NCBI GenBank assembly: GCA_003550305.1 | Contig: QKYT01001354.1 | Span: 1-14,799 of the forward strand | Length of the DNA: 14,799 bases | Origin: Glomus cerebriforme | Taxonomy: Eukaryota > Glomeromycota > Glomeromycetes > Glomerales > Glomeraceae | Direction of reading: 5' to 3' | Part shown: positions 10,410-14,799 of the stretch, in pieces | Numbering within the stretch: position 1 is the first letter of the stretch | How the letters are laid out: every line of letters begins with the position of its first letter | The notes under the pieces: generated by a model | The model's input: only the letters and a program-made list of their open reading frames with translations | Told to the model about the DNA's origin: nothing | The model's database searches: none | Program-made: the position numbers and the translations under genes

Positions 10410-11572
10410 CGAATTTTCGCTTAATTCATTCAATGATCTTTCATCAGATTTAGCAAGCAAGGTAGAAACTCCACCTCTTGTCTTCAACTTTTGATTTTCA
10501 TCCGAAAATTTTTGAAGTTTTTTTCTCAAGATCTCTTAATTCTGGTTTGATTTTGTTATGTCCTCCCGTACATATAGCCTATATTTCTGAACTCTCTTTG
10601 TTTTGTTTATAATTTAATTTTTCAATATCTAACTGATATATTTGCTGTTTATTAGTAACTTGTTGACGAGATCGACGGCATTCATCAGTCATTCTTTCCA
10701 GTACAATTGAGGATCTCTATTTGTCATGTAATATAAACTACACGATTCTATATTCCTTAAAAATAGCATCTCATTGTTATCCTGAATATTAATATTATTG
10801 AATATTTCCAGAATTTTTTTGATATCGATAACTTTATACTATTTTTTGCTGTCTTAAAAGTTCTGAGTGGAAACCTAAATAAAATTCCCTTGAATTCTTT
10901 TGACAAATCACAGCTTACCGTTTCATACTTTTCCGGAAAACTTTTTTAATAAAATAAAATATTGCTTCATATGGATGGCATTGATCTTGGAAATTTTCTT
11001 TAAATTTCGTGGCACTAAAATCAATTCGATTACCTTTTGGTCTTCTAGAGGGAATCCAGATGGTGGAAGAAATTTTACATGTGGATCTAAAAATGCAATA
11101 TATTTTCCACTTACAAAACTAGGCACATCTGTAATATGAAAAGCACAATTGAACCCCAATCCAAATTTCCCAATTTTCGTGATATCATTAGATTTCCCTC
11201 CGATACCAAGTTTGATCAAAAATCCGAAATCATCATTTGTAAACTCTGCATCATTATAAATCCATATCGCAGGACCTTTCCAATCTTCCATTTCTGGTGA
11301 AAGGAATGATTTTTTAGAACTGAATGTTTTTCCTCTCATTTACGATCACCAAAAAATGTTTGGCTTCCAGCATCATCAGCATTCTAAGAAAATAATAAAA
11401 TTTTAGATATAATTTTATTTCTTTTAAGAAATATAATTACTCACTTGAAGAAACTCCTTAAATAAGGAATTTACCGAATAATCCTAAAAATAATGTTTTT
11501 TAATATGGTTATCGTATTTAACGTAAATAGAATAGAGAATTTACCTAAATATGAAATATAAAAGTTACATTG
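10410..11572 (-). pseudogene. Sacsin-like GHKL ATPase (copy B), decayed
   Basis: A second paralog of module 2 of the 2691-9558 gene. The exon at 11483-11445 encodes DYSVNSLFKEFLQ and the next begins at 11383 with NADDAG, both with intact splice signals. After that the frame is lost repeatedly: shifts near 11350-11335, one near 11045 after SGFPL, an insertion and TAA near 10920, a TGA near 10695, and a TAG near 10585 at the place of a tryptophan in the intact gene (SEIW). Recognisable blocks are GPAIWIYNDAEF, KIGKFGLGFN, NEMLFLRNIESCSLY, YQLDIE, CTGGHN and RGGVS. The exon ends at 10410 with a conserved donor. The intron that the intact gene has before the RGG motif is absent here. The LTTRIKN exon is largely deleted upstream of 11569. 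Later domains, including any BTB, are missing. Confidence 0.85.
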
Positions 11573-11967
11573 ATCAAACACGTATAGGAACAGAAACAAA
11601 ATACATCCAATGTTTTTTTCTAAAATTTCAAAGATTTAACATACCACACATGTTCAACATAAATCAAGGATTTAAATTTAATTTTCTTTAACTCCAATCG
11701 CAACAAATTTCTTGTAAAAATATAATTAAATATAAAAACAAAAAATTTGAAGAAAGAACTTTTTTAACGTCAAAGTATTAAGACTCCTTACGTAATATAA
11801 ATTTACAAAATCTTATAAAGTTTTATTTACATAAGTGGATAATATTCAAATTAGAAATATTATTAGAATAAAGTGTCTATTTACCACAATATTTTTTTTT
11901 TAAAAAAAAGAAAATTTTGTTGTAACGAAAAGAATGTGGCTTAGAAATTTTGTACGACCATCATTTC
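11015..11967. repeat. Segmental duplication, block 2
   Basis: Counterpart of 320-1249 in the same orientation. It runs from the ATPase coding part through the two small exons into the AT-rich upstream flank. Differences from block 1 include the loss of about 85 bases at 11573 and a T10-A8 tract at 11892-11909 that block 1 lacks. The shared sequence ends at GTACGACCATCATTTC (about 11952-11967), where the retrotransposon 3' end begins. Confidence 0.75.
11892..11909. repeat. T10-A8 tract specific to block 2
   Basis: Ten T followed by eight A within the duplicated flank. The matching place in block 1 (about 1183-1200) reads an A-rich but non-palindromic sequence, so the tract arose or expanded after the duplication, or was lost from block 1. 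Confidence 0.6.
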
Positions 11968-12097
11968 CCAATAAATCTTTTATTTATTTTTATTTTATTT
12001 GTATCTTTAAACGTTTACGATGTAATTATATAAAGTATAATTCTATGTAAACTATGAAATACATTATAAAGATATATAATAAAAAACTATCCTATAT

Positions 12098-14799
12098 CTA
12101 TCTATTTAATATATCACTAATAGATTCATTATACCAAATGTCTTTATAATTTTTTNCTGATTCTATTATCGATCCGATCCATCTATTTATTAATTGGATG
12201 ATGATATTAATTTTTTCCGATTTTTCTATAATTAGTGTTTTCTTTTTCGCTATATCCATCATGTTATTTGATTTTGATTTTCGTTTATCCATTCTTGATA
12301 GACCTCTTTTAATTTCTATTTCTGTCACTTGAGAGCATCNGTTGTTCCATATCAATTCCTTGGCTTTAATGCCTATATTGATAATTAGTTGTTCCATTGT
12401 ATNGACAATTTGTTTTTCTTTTGCTACTTTATAAAGGTTATTATTGAATAAACCTTTAATTATTTCGTGAAAGANGTATCCGTCTTTTACGTANTTTGAT
12501 CTTCTTGTTAGTATTTCGGTTATGATATCAATCCATTTTTCTTTGTTAACTATTATGTTTTCTTCTTTTAATTTCATTATTTGATTAATAATTTCCTNGT
12601 TAATAATTTGTTGTATAGTTACTTCATTTTTTTCACATGTCCATATATGAATCCATGTTTCNTTTTCTTTTCTGCATCTAGGACATTTNCCTTCATATAT
12701 TTCGTTATTTCTTTTTTCCATAATTGTATAGGTCGGTAATTGTTCTATGAGATTTTTAATTTTATATATTCTGTCTCTTTTGTCTTTATCGGACGTTATT
12801 AATGCTCCTCCTTCTTTTATATTTTTGATATTTTCAAATGTTTTTCCCCAATTAATTTCNTTATTATTAATATTCAATAATAAATTTTCGTTAACTTTTA
12901 GCTTTAACCATTCCGCTATATACTTTAATTTGTTGGATTTCTTGACCATATCCCTTATGTTATNATTGATTAAATTTCTATTCCAATATAAACTATAAAT
13001 ATTAATTGGTATTAATTCTTCGATTTCATATATATCTAAAATTTNATAATTANAATCATTGTTCATATCAACTACCCTTTCTTTACATTTTTTNCCNCTT
13101 TCTTCTATTCTCCAGAATATATTTTTACCCTCCGTAATATTNATCAATCTTTCTATATAATTAATGTTTCGAATTTTCCAACTTTTCCTTTTTACTATTT
13201 TTGATTTTACGTTATTNATTTTTTCCATAATATTATAAATATTTTTTCCTTCTATCGATTTTATCGTAATTGTTTCCTTATTTATCGCTGTCATTCCAAT
13301 TATGATTAACATTAATATAAAATTTCTTTCAATATCAANATCATTTATTTNTATTTTAATTAAAACTAATTTNTTTTCTTTTATAATTTTACTCCATATT
13401 AATAACACCTTTTTATCATTAATCTTCNTTCGTTCAACTTCATATTTGTAANCTCCTTCTTTATCGNTGAAATATTTACTTAANAGTTCATTTTCTATCN
13501 TTANCCCTATTTTATTAAATCTCTCCCATAAATTATTAATTTCTAATATCATTCGATTNATTATATTCATATCATCTATATCTTCTTTTATAAATTCTCN
13601 TTCTAACTTTTCCCAATTTTCATTACTCTTATTATAACTTATCCTTTGATTTTTTATCGACTCTTTCATATAATCTCCTAAATTACTATATATTCCTATT
13701 AAACTATTATCTTTATTGTTATTTGTTAATTTTTCTTTCGCTTCTAAGTACCATTTAGGAATTCNTCCTCTTGCACTTCTACCATTTTCTTTACAAATAA
13801 GTTCCCACGATTTTAGTTTATTATTTTCCATTATTATATCTTCTATGAACAAACTCTCCGTTGATTTTATACTATCTTTACTTGTTTTTATCGTTTCTTT
13901 TTTTAATAAGTCTGTAATTCTAAATTTTCCTTTTTTGTTTATATGGTTAAACCTGCTTAAATGATTACACATTTTGAAATTGTTTTCATCTAATAGTTGT
14001 ATACTTCTAATTAAAATATCGTCCGTTCTTCATTTTATAGTGTTAATGTTTTCTAATACACATCCAAAAATCATTTCTTTTTTCTTTATCTGGTCTAGTC
14101 TAATTCTTGTACTAATTCCCATTTCTTCTTGATTATTTAATTTATATAATAACGTATTCGCGTGATGTTTGAGCTGTCTATCGTAAATATTAGTTACATT
14201 TAGAAAAAGGTTGCTGTAAATTATTGCATCCGATGTGGCTATTGATAAATTTGTTTTTCTTTTTATCAATTTCTTAACTGGTCTCATAATTGTTTTACAT
14301 TCATTCTTTGATAGTACAGTCGTTTGCATCTGGTATTCTACTGCAGGTACTAATACGTTATTCCACATGTATATTACTTGTTTATCGGTTAGCTTTTTCC
14401 AGTTCATTTGCCTAACTGCTGATCTAATTATTTTATTAATTCTTATTTTTCCCGCTTCTTTTGACAGTTTACTGTTTATATATATTCCTAGATAACGTAT
14501 TCCTTCTTTGTTATTGTTTGCTTTAATTATTTGGCCATTGATTTCTATACTATCCTCAGTCGCATTCATGTTCAGCAATTCGTACTTATTTAGATTTGCA
14601 TTAATATCTGCCATTTGGTAAAAGCTATCGCAAATCTTATATAAAGTGATTAAATTGCTTTTATTATTCGTCACAATATTCGTGTCATCCATGAAGGCTA
14701 AGTGATTAGTTCTTAAAAACTGACCTTCTCCTCTTTCACCATATAATCCATATACGTTGATACACGTGATTTGTCTGCGGCACAGTTTACTGCGCCACA
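12098..14799 (-). pseudogene. Reverse transcriptase of LINE-like element, partial, with one nonsense codon
   Basis: One frame runs from the window edge to the stop at 12098, broken only by TGA at 14030-14032. The catalytic motif C is FMDD at 14695-14684. It is followed by NLNKYELL (motif D-like), IRYLGIYIN (motif E-like) and a helical thumb with WKKLTDKQ and LVPAVEYQ. After the TGA come RGxIPKWYLEAKEKL and, at about 12690-12630, CPRC...HIWTC, a C-x2-C-x8-H-x3-C zinc-binding motif typical of the region after LINE reverse transcriptases. The protein ends in a lysine-rich tail. The order matches a reverse transcriptase family I know as abundant in Rhizophagus. An N-terminal endonuclease is not in view. 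Motif B, expected about 30-40 residues before FMDD, is not recognisable in the 33 residues available. With the TGA and the missing 5' part it is unlikely to be active. Confidence 0.8.
14754..14799 (-). repeat. 46-bp inverted repeat, right copy
   Basis: Reverse complement of 237-282 with one mismatch, reaching the last base of the window. On the minus strand it starts with the same hairpin (TGTGGCGCAG, loop TAAA, CTGTGCCGCA). In the reverse transcriptase frame it stays open but encodes nothing recognisable. The inner boundary at 14754 may mark where the truncated retrotransposon joins other sequence. Confidence 0.8.

Larger units (their letters stand above)
11968..14799 (-). mobile_element. 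5'-truncated non-LTR retrotransposon (LINE-like)
   Basis: The element is on the minus strand with its 3' end at about 11968, fixed by comparison with block 1 of the duplication, which lacks it. It carries about 130 bases of AT-rich 3' UTR ending in A-rich repeats of an AAATAAAATAAAAATAAAT type, with no long poly(A) tail. The coding part keeps the reverse transcriptase from the catalytic box onward. No LTR, integrase or protease is seen. The 5' half, with the finger and palm motifs before the catalytic box, is absent, either truncated or beyond the window. About 28 single ambiguous bases fall between 12156 and 13765, which suggests several divergent copies were merged. Confidence 0.8.

Noticed and set aside
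10290..10529. Separate 79-residue gene with a hydrophobic C-terminus
   Set aside because: Its first half is the RGG-containing exon of pseudogene B. The hydrophobic tail begins at the conserved splice donor at 10409 and is intron sequence.
10900..11139. Plus-strand 79-residue frame
   Set aside because: It lies opposite the copy B ATPase exon and has no motif of its own.
12747..14495. Plus-strand frames at 12747-12998, 13716-13964 and 14235-14495
   Set aside because: They lie opposite the reverse transcriptase frame and are hydrophobic only because the AT-rich coding strand is lysine- and asparagine-rich.

Overview
The window looks like nuclear DNA of a fungus. It is very AT-rich, the introns are short (66-93 bp, nearly all GT-AG), single ambiguous bases are scattered through a multicopy repeat, and sacsin-type ATPase, BTB, kinase and reverse transcriptase sequences occur together. 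This mix fits an arbuscular mycorrhizal fungus of the Glomeromycotina (Rhizophagus-like). That assignment is inference from gene content; no marker gene is present.

The centre (9558 down to 2691, minus strand) is best read as ONE gene of 11 exons. All ten junctions keep frame and give an uninterrupted 2025-residue protein. It has two tandem sacsin-type modules, each starting with a GHKL/HSP90-like ATPase domain, followed by a C-terminal BTB/POZ domain. Sacsin pairs HSP90-like repeats with a ubiquitin-like domain at the other end of the protein. Here a BTB domain, a common Cullin-3 adaptor, takes the protein-turnover role by inference. One intron is GC-AG.

On each side lies a decayed paralog of the second ATPase module. 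Copy A (about 319-945) has a frameshift and is cut off at about 319 by unrelated sequence. Copy B (10410-11572) carries several frameshifts, nonsense codons and a deletion, and it lacks an intron that the intact gene has. The upstream flanks of A and B are also alike, so they form a segmental duplication (320-1249 and 11015-11967). A sequence resembling a fragment of a protein kinase lies at 2506-2601.

On the right (about 11968-14799, minus strand) is a 5'-truncated non-LTR retrotransposon. It retains reverse transcriptase from the FMDD box onward, the thumb, and a C-terminal region with a CCHC zinc-binding motif, and has one in-frame TGA. Its 3' end sits exactly where the homology between the two duplicated flanks stops, so it probably inserted after the duplication.

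A 46-bp sequence with a GC-rich hairpin occurs at 237-282 and, inverted with one mismatch, at 14754-14799, the extreme right end. The pair encloses almost the whole window. It could be the terminal inverted repeats of a large element, or a dispersed repeat at which the assembly broke. The stretches 1-236, 1250-2505 and 9594-10409 hold no gene I can support.
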